DNA from: Agarilytica sp033852175
GTDB lineage: Bacteria > Pseudomonadota > Gammaproteobacteria > Pseudomonadales > Cellvibrionaceae
Assembly (NCBI GenBank): GCA_033852175.1
Contig: JAWSUY010000023.1
Location: 1 to 64,000 of the forward strand
Length of the DNA: 64,000 nt
Direction of reading: 5' to 3'
This document shows positions 38,373 to 46,724 of this stretch, piece after piece. Under the pieces are notes generated by a model. The model had not been told where the DNA came from, made no database searches, and saw nothing but the letters and a program-made list of their open reading frames with translations. The position numbers and the translations under genes are program-made. Numbering within the stretch: position 1 is the first letter of the stretch; every line of letters begins with the position of its first letter.

Positions 38373-38870
38373 ATGAAATATTTTCACGTACACCTGAGCG
38401 TCACAGACATTGCCGACAGCGTTCACTTTTACAATACCCTATTTGGCCAGGAACCCACCAAACGTCGTGATAACTACGCCAAGTGGGTCTTACAGGAACC
38501 CGCATTAAACTTCGCAATATCCCAGGCCTCAGAACAAGGTAGCTTAGGCCTCCACCATCTAGGATTTGAGTTTGATTCTGACGAAGCCTTAGAAGCTATC
38601 GGAACCCAGATCAGCTCGATTCCTTCCGAACGCCAACGTCAACAAAGCAGCACCACATGTTGCTACGCGAAAAGTAATAAATACTGGGTCGACGACCCAC
38701 AAAACATCACTTGGGAGAACTTTCACACACTTTCCGAAGTCGACGAATATCAAGATTCAGGAATAACAAAAGAGGACGGCTCGGAAGAACCCAGTGAAAA
38801 CTGTGTCGCCAATGGCTGCTGCCAGCCAGAGCAACACAGCGAAACGCCATCAAAATCGAGTTGCTGCTAA
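38373..38870 (+). CDS. arsI: ArsI/CadI-family vicinal-oxygen-chelate metalloenzyme (organoarsenical C-As lyase-like)
   Basis: 165 residues, glyoxalase/VOC fold. ArsI cleaves the carbon-arsenic bond of trivalent organoarsenicals using Fe(II) and oxygen; CadI relatives are metal-induced. Candidate metal ligands are present: H5/H7 near the N terminus, H61-H62 (GLHHLGFEF) and E115 (ITWENFH). The vicinal thiol pair C96-C97 in TTCCYA is exactly where ArsI binds its substrate. The C terminus is extended and cysteine-rich (NGCCQ, final SSCC), which may bind additional thiophilic ions. The sigma-factor gene follows within 10 bp, so the two form an operon. Family call is strong; arsenical versus other metalloid substrate is inferred. 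Confidence 0.85.
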   Translation: MKYFHVHLSVTDIADSVHFYNTLFGQEPTKRRDNYAKWVLQEPALNFAISQASEQGSLGLHHLGFEFDSDEALEAIGTQISSIPSERQRQQSSTTCCYAKSNKYWVDDPQNITWENFHTLSEVDEYQDSGITKEDGSEEPSENCVANGCCQPEQHSETPSKSSCC

Positions 38871-38879
38871 AATATAGTG

Positions 38880-39464
38880 ATGCATAAATCCCAATGTAAG
38901 CAAGATCCACTCGCCAATAGCTTTCGTGAAATACGGTGCGAGCTATTGGCCTACTTATCACGCTATGTCGGTGATCCATCGACCGCAGAAGATATCCTGC
39001 ACGAAACGTTTATCAAAGCACTTACACTAGACGAGCAAAAAACCCCAAAAAACATGGCCGCTTGGTTATTTCGCGTAGCAAAAAATACAGCCATTGACCA
39101 CTACCGTAAAAGAGATAGCTTACGCGATGATAAATCGATCGCTGAAGATTTTCCCAGCTCCCCGATTCTAGATGATGAAGAGAATAAAGCCAGCGAAGAA
39201 CTAGCCAACTGCTTACGAAATTTTACCGAGCATAATATTCCCGAAAAATACGCCAACACACTTATCGCCACTCAATTTAATGGACAAACACTGCAACAGA
39301 TCGCAGACGAAAATCAAGTAACCTTATCAGCGATTAAAAGCCGGGCGAGCAGAGGACGAAAACTATTAAAGGAAAAACTGCTTCAGTGCTGCGAAATAGA
39401 ATTATCGCAAGAACAGAAAGTACTTTCATATAAGCAAAAAAATCCAAATAACAAATGTTGCTAA
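38880..39464 (+). CDS. sigZ: ECF RNA polymerase sigma factor, SigZ-like
   Basis: 194 residues. Region 2 contains AEDILHETFIKAL and FRVAKNTAIDHYRK, region 4 contains TLQQIADENQVTLSAIKSRASRGRK reduced to the LSAIKSRASRGRKLL recognition helix. It would redirect RNA polymerase to a small regulon. No anti-sigma gene is adjacent. As in SigZ-type factors, the C-terminal tail carries cysteine pairs (LLQCCEIE and a final NKCC), which could sense metalloids or redox state directly. GTG at 38877 is an alternative start. It follows the ArsI gene by under 10 bp without a good ribosome site, suggesting translational coupling. Likely role: control of a metal/metalloid response including its own operon (inference). 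Confidence 0.82.
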   Translation: MHKSQCKQDPLANSFREIRCELLAYLSRYVGDPSTAEDILHETFIKALTLDEQKTPKNMAAWLFRVAKNTAIDHYRKRDSLRDDKSIAEDFPSSPILDDEENKASEELANCLRNFTEHNIPEKYANTLIATQFNGQTLQQIADENQVTLSAIKSRASRGRKLLKEKLLQCCEIELSQEQKVLSYKQKNPNNKCC

Positions 39465-39527
39465 AGTTGTATTATTTGTTTTCTTAGATGCTTCTCAACC
39501 AAGTAATAAACCTGCGTAAACTAAAAA

Positions 39528-41459
39528 TCAAAAACGCGATATTTTCACAATTTTTCCATCCGAAATCGTCAATTTACGGCCCGCTTTAGCCTTCTTTATT
39601 TTAACTTTTCCTTTTTTAACCAATTCAACTTCCATCGTCTCAGCAATCGCGAATTTTTTTACGTGATAAACCCCCTCTTTAAACTCAAACTTCACCTTAC
39701 TATCGGGCTTCACAGGAAACGAGATATCACCAACGCGAACAGATTGACCTGATGCAGCGCGTAACATTTTTATACTGTTATTTTTCCTGTCGAGCCAAAC
39801 AATAACATCCTTGCGTCTAAGCCCTGCGGCTTCGAAACGTTGGCCGCTTAAATTTACAGATACTGTTTGTTCCCCACTAATACGCTCCAGACTTTCTTTA
39901 TGGAAATGTAGCGTTACGCCTTTAGCCGCCTCTAGCACCGCATCGCCAACAGGAATGGTACTACCCTTTCCGAGCGTAATTTCTTTAATAACAGGCGTAA
40001 CGCGAACCATCCCCTTACGACCAAAAACAATATCAAAATTCCGACGGTCGCCCTTCGCCTCTGCAACCAGTTTACCTACAGGCGTGTTGATGATTGAAGC
40101 TTCCGCTAACGTCACGCCAGTGATGGTATTCATATCCAGCCCGATGGGCATATTCCCCGCGAGATGAAGAGAGCCAAATGGGCTTTCGATAACCTGATCG
40201 CCATCCAAAATAGCCTTAGTCAAATACCCACGCCCAGCATCAAAGGTTACAGAGGTTCCAGCCTTTAATGTGAATGGCATGCGTGCAACAGTTATCTTTG
40301 CACTCTCGGCCAATATTCGTGATTGAGACCCCATGATAGGTGCAGCACCATTCGGGGTAGCCGATTTTACAATCCTAGCCGGATTAAATAACAAATTGGC
40401 TTTGTGGTGGGATAAATAAACACGGTTATCCGACTGACGACCGGCACTACCCACTCCTCCCATTCCCCCCACCCCAACGACAGCCCTCGACTTCGAGCCA
40501 CCAGCATTCAAACTTCCTTGGGGAGGTTCAGTCATCAGCGCAGCTTGTGCATCGCCTACTGCTCCACTGTAATGAGTAAAGCGAAAACTATTACTCATAT
40601 TGACGCGTTCAGTTCCTTTTTTAGCAAGGTTATCCTTCCAATTCAAGCGACTAAATGCGGGTTTTATAATGCTACGCCACTCACACCAAACCCAATTCCC
40701 GTACCATGTTTTCAACCCGGCCTGCAGGATTAACGGCTTTGACACCGTCAAATCAGTCCCCTTAAAGTCAATATAGGTTGCGCCTATATTTCCGTTCTGC
40801 GCATTTTTCTTTGAAAACATTTCTCTGATCTTCCAAGCCCTGTCACCCTCATTCTTAAGCCGCATACGGAAATTTTCTCCCGACATTAAAACACCGTCAT
40901 CACCGATAAAACCGTTCTTAATATCCGCGATAAAATCAGAACCTCTAAAGAGTAAACCTTTCCGAGGTTTGCTCTCTGATTGCCCCTTTTCGGGAACTGC
41001 CAGGGAATAATGATCAAACATTATCGGGTCGGCTATATTTTCCAATTTACGGGTTTTTCGTGCCCAGATTACATTGCCAAACTGGGTGTCCACCTTGATT
41101 AGAAGCGTCACGGGTCTGTCAAAAAAGAAATCTTTTTCCTTTACTAAAACAGTGTACGTTTGATCAATACGGTAGAGACCCGTTTGGGGATTGAAATATT
41201 GATTGGCATTATCCAACCTTGCATCAACATAAACCGGAACCAATCGATTCTTCTTCGGTTCAAAATGTACCTTCACACGAATGTGATACATCAGGTCATC
41301 TTTCATAATACGACGGGCGATTTTGGAGTCGACGCCTGTGACGTGAATTTTAAATTCACGCAACCCTTTTTTAGCTGCCAGAGAGCTTTCAGATAAGAGA
41401 AACAGATTTAAAAGTGCGACAAATAAAACACCACACTTAAGTCGAATATTTATTCTCAT
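39528..41459 (-). CDS. Exported protein of unknown function, 643 residues
   Basis: Not recognised. A clear signal peptide (about 1-28, ending SSLA-AKK) sends it to the periplasm or beyond. The first half looks beta-rich (YRIDQTYTVLVKE, FFFDRPVTLLIKV). A Gly/Ser-rich hinge lies near 340-370 (VGGMGGVGSAGR). The second half has repeated short strand-turn motifs such as LEAAKGVTLHF and GRKLTISDGKIVKISRF, reminiscent of a stack of beta hairpins, and it is lysine-rich. Four tryptophans cluster in one short segment (WYGNWVWCEWRS). It is followed on the same strand by no gene; upstream, after 246 bp, lies the LRR gene, also exported, so they may work together. Convergent with the sigma-factor gene. 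Confidence 0.6.
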   Translation of the reverse strand: MRINIRLKCGVLFVALLNLFLLSESSLAAKKGLREFKIHVTGVDSKIARRIMKDDLMYHIRVKVHFEPKKNRLVPVYVDARLDNANQYFNPQTGLYRIDQTYTVLVKEKDFFFDRPVTLLIKVDTQFGNVIWARKTRKLENIADPIMFDHYSLAVPEKGQSESKPRKGLLFRGSDFIADIKNGFIGDDGVLMSGENFRMRLKNEGDRAWKIREMFSKKNAQNGNIGATYIDFKGTDLTVSKPLILQAGLKTWYGNWVWCEWRSIIKPAFSRLNWKDNLAKKGTERVNMSNSFRFTHYSGAVGDAQAALMTEPPQGSLNAGGSKSRAVVGVGGMGGVGSAGRQSDNRVYLSHHKANLLFNPARIVKSATPNGAAPIMGSQSRILAESAKITVARMPFTLKAGTSVTFDAGRGYLTKAILDGDQVIESPFGSLHLAGNMPIGLDMNTITGVTLAEASIINTPVGKLVAEAKGDRRNFDIVFGRKGMVRVTPVIKEITLGKGSTIPVGDAVLEAAKGVTLHFHKESLERISGEQTVSVNLSGQRFEAAGLRRKDVIVWLDRKNNSIKMLRAASGQSVRVGDISFPVKPDSKVKFEFKEGVYHVKKFAIAETMEVELVKKGKVKIKKAKAGRKLTISDGKIVKISRF

Positions 41460-41705
41460 AATGATAACCTCATTTTTCTAAATACCAGAATTAATAGGCA
41501 TAACTGGCTTCGATAAAGTTTCGGGTAAGATAAGAGAGACAAACTATCCCAATCCTTTCAACTTGCCATAAGATAGGCTCTGCATATGCGTTTCTGCAAA
41601 TTCAGCCATACCAATCAATACCCAAGTTACAGAACGAGAAGAATCAAAGGCAATACGCAACAGACACCCAAACCGCAATATCACCCATGATTCCGTGAAT
41701 TCAAA

Positions 41706-43256
41706 CTACTTTTTGACCTTTGTTTTTGGTAATAACAGTTTTATTCGCGCGATCTCCTCCTTACTTATCGGGTTCCCTTTTAGCACAAGCTTCTTTAACT
41801 TCTTCAACTGGCCAATTTCATCAGGCAAACGTGTGATTTGGTTTTTTGAAAGGATCAATTTTTTGAGATTTTTGAGGCCTCCAATGCCGGCTGGTATCGT
41901 TGTAAGCTTATTCTTACTGAGATCCAGCTTTTTGAGGCTCGTCAAATTACCGATACAGTCAGGAATTTTGGCTATATCATTATGCGTCACCACCAGCTCA
42001 TTCAACTGAACCAATTCACACACATCCTGTGGAATTTCCGAATAGCGAGCTCCCCAACCACCGACCATCATAATATGGTGGCCATTGAACCCAGAGTAAT
42101 TAACCTTAGCCGCCCAACCACTATCGCCAGATGGTCCGTCCAAAAGAGTCTCTAGGGTTATCTCGTCATTATTCTCTTTACTGGCTTCATCGTGATCATC
42201 CAACCCCTGATGTAAAGCCGCATATTGATCTTCCGCCTGACTGACCGGCGACATTTTTTCTAACAGTTTGTTGTCGTTATAAAGCTGGGCAAGGTCAGCA
42301 GGTTTTTTTGACGTATTTGGGCTTTGCTTAAAACGTTGTTGATGCTTATAAATTAATGACCGATGCGTGACAGAATTCCACTTACTTAACGAAACCGCTT
42401 TGGTATCGTGAGTTAATGCGTGTTTATGTTGAAGTAAAAACAAATAGGCAACGGCCAAGTTACGGTGAATCACCATAGTGATTTCACTGTTAATAAATGC
42501 TTTTTCGTCTTTGATATCCGAATGCGTCAGCGCGTCTTGCCATATCTTGACTGCCGCTTCTAATTGCGAAAAACTCTCTTGGTTAATTCCATTTTTGGCG
42601 TAAGATTTATAGGCTTTTTTGGCGAATTCTTTAGCGGTGTTTAACGGAGAATAGTCCCGAGCCTTAGACTTAACATAATAAACCTTGAACTTAAGCGGCT
42701 CATAGTTAAACGTGTAATTGTGAATACTGCTTTTCGTCACCTTAGCCCGAAGTTCTTTCTCCGCCTTTACAATAATGTCATTCCGAATATCCGGGATTGC
42801 CGCCTGATATTCCTGAGCTAACTGCCCAGGGGCACGTCGCGCTTTACATTTGGTTATACCAAAATCGATCGTGCCTTTAATTTTCAACGTATCCCCCGCC
42901 AGCACCTTACCGTTTGAAGCCTGCTTGACCACATACACTGCCTTTGGTCCGGTATAGGGAATTTCATAGTAATCATGCTTGCTGGAGACCCATGTCGTCC
43001 CCGTTGGCGTATCAACCTGCTGTGCACCGCAAGGGTTCTTGTACTGACGTACAACCGGTTCTCCAATACTCACCTGCCCCATCGCCGCATACTCAACCAC
43101 CAAATCCGTGAAATCCACCCCATCGACCGAATTGAGGGGAAACATCATAGGCGCCGCCGTAACCGAATCCTTCCGGATTTTGTAGTCCTTAGCCACCGAA
43201 TACTGGCTAACAACGCTAAAAACACAAAGGAAACACACAACCGTTAATCTACGCAT
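41706..43256 (-). CDS. Exported leucine-rich-repeat protein
   Basis: 516 residues from ATG 43256 (the frame extends to 43301, but the signal peptide MRRLTVVCFLCVFSVVSQYSVA starts here). Middle: a lysine-rich region and helices that look TPR-like (about 210-315 by the longer numbering). C terminus: about four LRRs of 23 residues (LKKLDLSKNKLTTIP, LKKLILSKNQITRLP and so on) ending in a basic tail. LRR domains are protein-binding scaffolds; there is no kinase, GTPase or protease domain attached. Probably a periplasmic or surface interaction protein. Its partner may be the 643-residue exported protein encoded 246 bp downstream. Confidence 0.75.
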   Translation of the reverse strand: MRRLTVVCFLCVFSVVSQYSVAKDYKIRKDSVTAAPMMFPLNSVDGVDFTDLVVEYAAMGQVSIGEPVVRQYKNPCGAQQVDTPTGTTWVSSKHDYYEIPYTGPKAVYVVKQASNGKVLAGDTLKIKGTIDFGITKCKARRAPGQLAQEYQAAIPDIRNDIIVKAEKELRAKVTKSSIHNYTFNYEPLKFKVYYVKSKARDYSPLNTAKEFAKKAYKSYAKNGINQESFSQLEAAVKIWQDALTHSDIKDEKAFINSEITMVIHRNLAVAYLFLLQHKHALTHDTKAVSLSKWNSVTHRSLIYKHQQRFKQSPNTSKKPADLAQLYNDNKLLEKMSPVSQAEDQYAALHQGLDDHDEASKENNDEITLETLLDGPSGDSGWAAKVNYSGFNGHHIMMVGGWGARYSEIPQDVCELVQLNELVVTHNDIAKIPDCIGNLTSLKKLDLSKNKLTTIPAGIGGLKNLKKLILSKNQITRLPDEIGQLKKLKKLVLKGNPISKEEIARIKLLLPKTKVKK

Positions 43257-43354
43257 AATTCGATGCCTACTGAAAAGGGGAAACGGACATAACATGCCCA
43301 ATAAGAGTAGCCGACAATCCTTTGTTCAGCCCTTACAAGCCAATGAATAGCGAC

Positions 43355-43429
43355 CTACTTCTTAGCCCCAGCAATGGAGTATTCGTAGAGGGTAATTTCT
43401 TTAACATCGATAAGGGGCAAGTTGCTCAT
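43355..43429 (-). CDS. Possible 24-residue peptide with a PqqA-like E-x3-Y motif
   Basis: ATG 43429 to TAG 43355, with GGAG seven bases upstream of the ATG (TTGGAGACCTACT-ATG), a good ribosome site. It begins MSNLPLID and continues KEITLYEYS, then a short tail ending AGAKK. PqqA peptides are 22-30 residues and carry E-V-T-x-Y, whose Glu and Tyr are cross-linked to make PQQ; here E11-I-T-L-Y15 has the same spacing. The conserved glycine before the Glu is missing and no pqq genes are in the window. It could also be a leader peptide of the LRR gene, or chance. Confidence 0.3.
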   Translation of the reverse strand: MSNLPLIDVKEITLYEYSIAGAKK

Positions 43430-43507
43430 AGTAGGTCTCCAACACATTTCGTAAGGTTGAAGCTATTTTAAGCAGGAAGGGATTAACGAAAACTGAACAG
43501 CGACGAT

Positions 43508-43721
43508 TTAAACGCCACAAGCTGGGGTCAGATGAACTAACGGTACATCAATTCCCATAATCACCGCGCGATTTAACAGGCCATTCATAGGATCTAGTAC
43601 ATATGGAATAGACACCACTAAAAGATACTATGCTAGGCATAACCGGTTACCTCATTTACCGACTAGTCGCCCTGCCACACCAGATAGAGCTAACAAGCCC
43701 AACGACAACAATAGTTTTCAT
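43508..43721 (-). pseudogene. Possible remnant of a small exported protein
   Basis: From ATG 43721 the frame begins MKTIVVVGLVS, like a signal peptide, and is stopped after 21 codons. A shifted frame continues LSGVAGRLVGK, then another stop, and a third open stretch ends in GIDVPLVHLTPACGV at 43508. The pattern suggests a decayed small lipoprotein-like gene, but no family can be assigned and chance is possible. Confidence 0.2.
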
Positions 43722-43844
43722 GATTTCATCACTTAATCATTGAAATTTACTTATTTAATACATTGAGACAGTGCAAATGTAAAAATTCATATTTACGCAA
43801 AGCAGCCTAAAATCAAAGCGAGACTAGATACAGTGAAAAATGAA

Positions 43845-43909
43845 GTTATCGTTATCGATAAGTCCAATAAACACATAAATTTGACGCGATGATTTCGACA
43901 ACCTAAATA
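43845..43909 (+). promoter_or_regulatory. Sigma70-type promoter and palindrome upstream of the first TonB receptor gene
   Basis: TTGACG (43881-43886), a 17-bp spacer and TAAATA (43904-43909) form a good promoter about 60 bp before the ATG. The palindrome TTATCGATAA (43852-43861), within GTTATCGTTATCGATAAG, lies just upstream of the -35 and could bind a regulator. It is not a good Fur box. Confidence 0.5.
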
Positions 43910-43968
43910 CGGATATACCGACCAAAACATGCGCTAATCGTATTTTTTGTCATTGCGGGAACCGTATA

Positions 43969-46572
43969 ATGTCGCCCAAAAATACAGAAACAACAATAAT
44001 AACGACAATGTCCTTGAAATTGCAGCCCTTTATTTTAGCAGTATTACTCAGCACCACTCTATTCTCTGCAGCCTCCAGAGCAAGTGAACCCGGTTCGACT
44101 CATCAGCCATCGGAACAAGAACTAATATCACATTTCAATATCCCTGCGCAGCCTCTACTCGACGCATTACTTGAATACGGCATGCAGGCACACATTAGCA
44201 TCATATTTCCAACTGAAGGAAGCTCAATATCTAGCTATAGATCCACATCTATAATGGGAAAATACCCGATAGATCAAGCACTTAAACGACTCTTATCCAA
44301 AACACCTTACACATTCAAGCTGAACCAACAAACTCAGTCCATCACGCTTAACACAACGATAATAGCTGACTCACATATCACCTCCTCTACTAGTTCTAAT
44401 AATCAAGATTATCCGTTAGAGGAGGTCTTTGTTGTTTCCGCACGACATCGGCCAGAAAACTTACAAGATGTACCGATGTCAATATCACTGTTTAGTAGTG
44501 AAAGACTAGAACAAAACGGAATACAAGATTTCATTGAACTCGGATCATACGCAGCCAATACGACGCTAAAGCTATTTCAAGGAACCAATTCAACGATGTC
44601 AGCCTTTATTCGTGGCGTTGGTTATAAAGACCCAATCGCCGGAGTTGAAATGGGTGTGGGTATTTATATTGATGATGTCTACATTCACCGCCCCCAAGGC
44701 GTGACTATCGACATATACGACATGGAGCGTATAGAGATCCTTCGCGGTCCACAGGGAACACTTTATGGCCGGAATACCACAGGCGGTGCAATCAAATACA
44801 CAACAAAACGACTTGAGGATGAAGCCAGATTAAGTTTGAAATTATCGGGAGGATCGTACAACCAGCGAGACCTCATAGCCACAGGAAGCACACCAATATC
44901 TGACGGTAGTTTAAAAATTGGCGGCAGCATCGCTTCCTTCTATCGAAAGGGCTTCGGATCAAATCTGACAACAGGAGATGAAAATTATAATAAAGAAATT
45001 CTTGCCCTACGATCCACGATAGAAATTACACCTTCAGACAATGTATTTATTCGTATCGCAGGCGATCTCACCAAAGACACTTCATCACCAAAATCGGGAA
45101 AGGTCGCATTCTCCGATGACGAGGAATCAGCACTCGATAATATCTACGATACACGTGGAGGTATTGCTAACTCCAACCACCCAATCAACAGAGATTATGT
45201 CTCCATACGTGGAATATCTTCTTTTTCACAGTGGACGGCGAGCGAAGACTTTACCATCACATTTATTAATGCTTACAGGGAGGACCGAGGTGAAATCATC
45301 ATCGACAGTAGTTCACTCACGTCGACAAAAGATGACTATTATTCGATTCAAGAAAACCGACAGGCCAGCCAAGAAATTCGCATAGCCTTTGACAATCAAA
45401 AAATCCATGCCTTTGCGGGCCTATATTATTTAAATGCTAATTCATTTTCTGCTATAGATGTCGTTCAACCCCCCCCGCCCCCCAGTATAGGCTTTATCCG
45501 AGTCAATTTTGATATAAGGACTTGTGCTGTTTTTGGCACAGTAGACATTGAATTATCGGACACACTGAATGTATCTATAGGAGCACGATACACTCGCGAC
45601 AAAAAAACAATGTCATCATTTAAAAATTTATATTCACCCACCTCTTCCGGCGACTTAATTTCACCTTACTTCGGCGGCGACGGTTTTGCTTATTTTGATC
45701 CAGAATATGACGATGAAGGAAATGAAGTATTCCCCCATTTCCGGGCAACACGAAATGATAGCGCCACGACACCTCGTCTCAGTTTAAGCTGGCAACCGAA
45801 CAAAGAAGTCCACCTTTATACATCCTATAGCAAAGGATTCACTAGCGGAGGGTTCGATTCCCGAGGAATTTATACCCAACCATCGATACGCAAAGGGTTC
45901 GAACCAGAAACGATAGACAGCTATGAATTAGGACTCAAGTCACTATTTTTAGAAGGGGGAGTAACATCCAACGTAGCCATTTTTTATAGCTATTATAAAA
46001 ATGCTCAAGTTTTGTATGAAGTTGAATACGCCAGTGTTTCACCAGTACTAGCAGGAGCAACTTTTGTAACAATTAAAAATGCGGCAGAAGCCACTATTAG
46101 CGGTTTAGAATTAGAAGTAAAAGCTCGGTTTTCTAACAACCTTACTTCCAACCTAGCCATTGGACTAATAAAAGCTGACTACACTTCTTATGACGAAGGA
46201 AGCGGAGACGTGTCAGATCAGCGTGTTTTACAAGATACTCCTGAAAGGACAGCATCCTTATCATTACAATACAAAAGCACTCTAGGATCAGGAGAACTCT
46301 CGATAACATCTTCGATTAACTATCGCAGCATAAGCTCCTTCAATCGCCAAGAACTGGGAAGATCACGTAGCGAACAACCAGGCTACAGTCTGGTTAACAG
46401 CAGTATCGTTTGGGCATCCGATAGTAATACCTGGCAAGTCAGCATGCACGCTAAAAACATATCAAATAAGCAGTATAAAGTTTCAGGCTACACAGGCCCA
46501 TCGGCAAACATAGCCGCAGATATTTATGGAAGCCCAAGAACCATTACAGCAACGGTTAAATACCGCTTGTAA
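43969..46572 (+). CDS. TonB-dependent outer-membrane receptor with N-terminal STN domain (copy 1)
   Basis: 867 residues. Signal peptide to about residue 40 (an internal Met at 14 starts a tighter signal). The STN domain (about 56-128, FNIPAQPLLDALLEYGMQA) normally contacts a FecR-type regulator. A TonB-box-like segment EEVFVVSAR (about 150) precedes the plug (about 160-290, with RIEILRGPQGTLYGRNTTGG) and a 22-strand-type barrel. It imports a ligand such as a siderophore, cobalamin or glycan at the cost of the proton gradient via TonB. No FecI/FecR pair is adjacent. The following gene is a close paralog. Start: GCGGGAAC upstream of ATG 43969. Location suggests a link with the biosynthetic operon on the opposite strand. 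Confidence 0.88.
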   Translation: MSPKNTETTIITTMSLKLQPFILAVLLSTTLFSAASRASEPGSTHQPSEQELISHFNIPAQPLLDALLEYGMQAHISIIFPTEGSSISSYRSTSIMGKYPIDQALKRLLSKTPYTFKLNQQTQSITLNTTIIADSHITSSTSSNNQDYPLEEVFVVSARHRPENLQDVPMSISLFSSERLEQNGIQDFIELGSYAANTTLKLFQGTNSTMSAFIRGVGYKDPIAGVEMGVGIYIDDVYIHRPQGVTIDIYDMERIEILRGPQGTLYGRNTTGGAIKYTTKRLEDEARLSLKLSGGSYNQRDLIATGSTPISDGSLKIGGSIASFYRKGFGSNLTTGDENYNKEILALRSTIEITPSDNVFIRIAGDLTKDTSSPKSGKVAFSDDEESALDNIYDTRGGIANSNHPINRDYVSIRGISSFSQWTASEDFTITFINAYREDRGEIIIDSSSLTSTKDDYYSIQENRQASQEIRIAFDNQKIHAFAGLYYLNANSFSAIDVVQPPPPPSIGFIRVNFDIRTCAVFGTVDIELSDTLNVSIGARYTRDKKTMSSFKNLYSPTSSGDLISPYFGGDGFAYFDPEYDDEGNEVFPHFRATRNDSATTPRLSLSWQPNKEVHLYTSYSKGFTSGGFDSRGIYTQPSIRKGFEPETIDSYELGLKSLFLEGGVTSNVAIFYSYYKNAQVLYEVEYASVSPVLAGATFVTIKNAAEATISGLELEVKARFSNNLTSNLAIGLIKADYTSYDEGSGDVSDQRVLQDTPERTASLSLQYKSTLGSGELSITSSINYRSISSFNRQELGRSRSEQPGYSLVNSSIVWASDSNTWQVSMHAKNISNKQYKVSGYTGPSANIAADIYGSPRTITATVKYRL

Positions 46573-46724
46573 CCACTAATGTAGTTTATTGGCGAATGCT
46601 CTGGAAAAATAAAACTTTTCGTTGTCTCAGAATAAACCGCCAAAACTCCAAATACGCTCAACATTACAAGAACTATAAAAAATCCAGATTGACACAGATA
46701 TATTTCATTCGGCCATAGAAAGTC

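Larger units (their letters stand above)
43430..43968. other. Gap between the LRR gene and the first TonB receptor
   Basis: Together with 43257-43354 this is a divergent intergenic region of about 700 bp. It contains the 24-codon ORF, a possible gene remnant on the minus strand, a TTATCGATAA palindrome and a good sigma70-type promoter for the receptor gene. Confidence 0.5.

Noticed and set aside
38880..39464. The ECF sigma factor as FecI partner of the STN-type receptors
   Set aside because: It is co-transcribed with the ArsI-like gene, lies 4.5 kb away with other genes between, has SigZ-type Cys tail, and no FecR is present.
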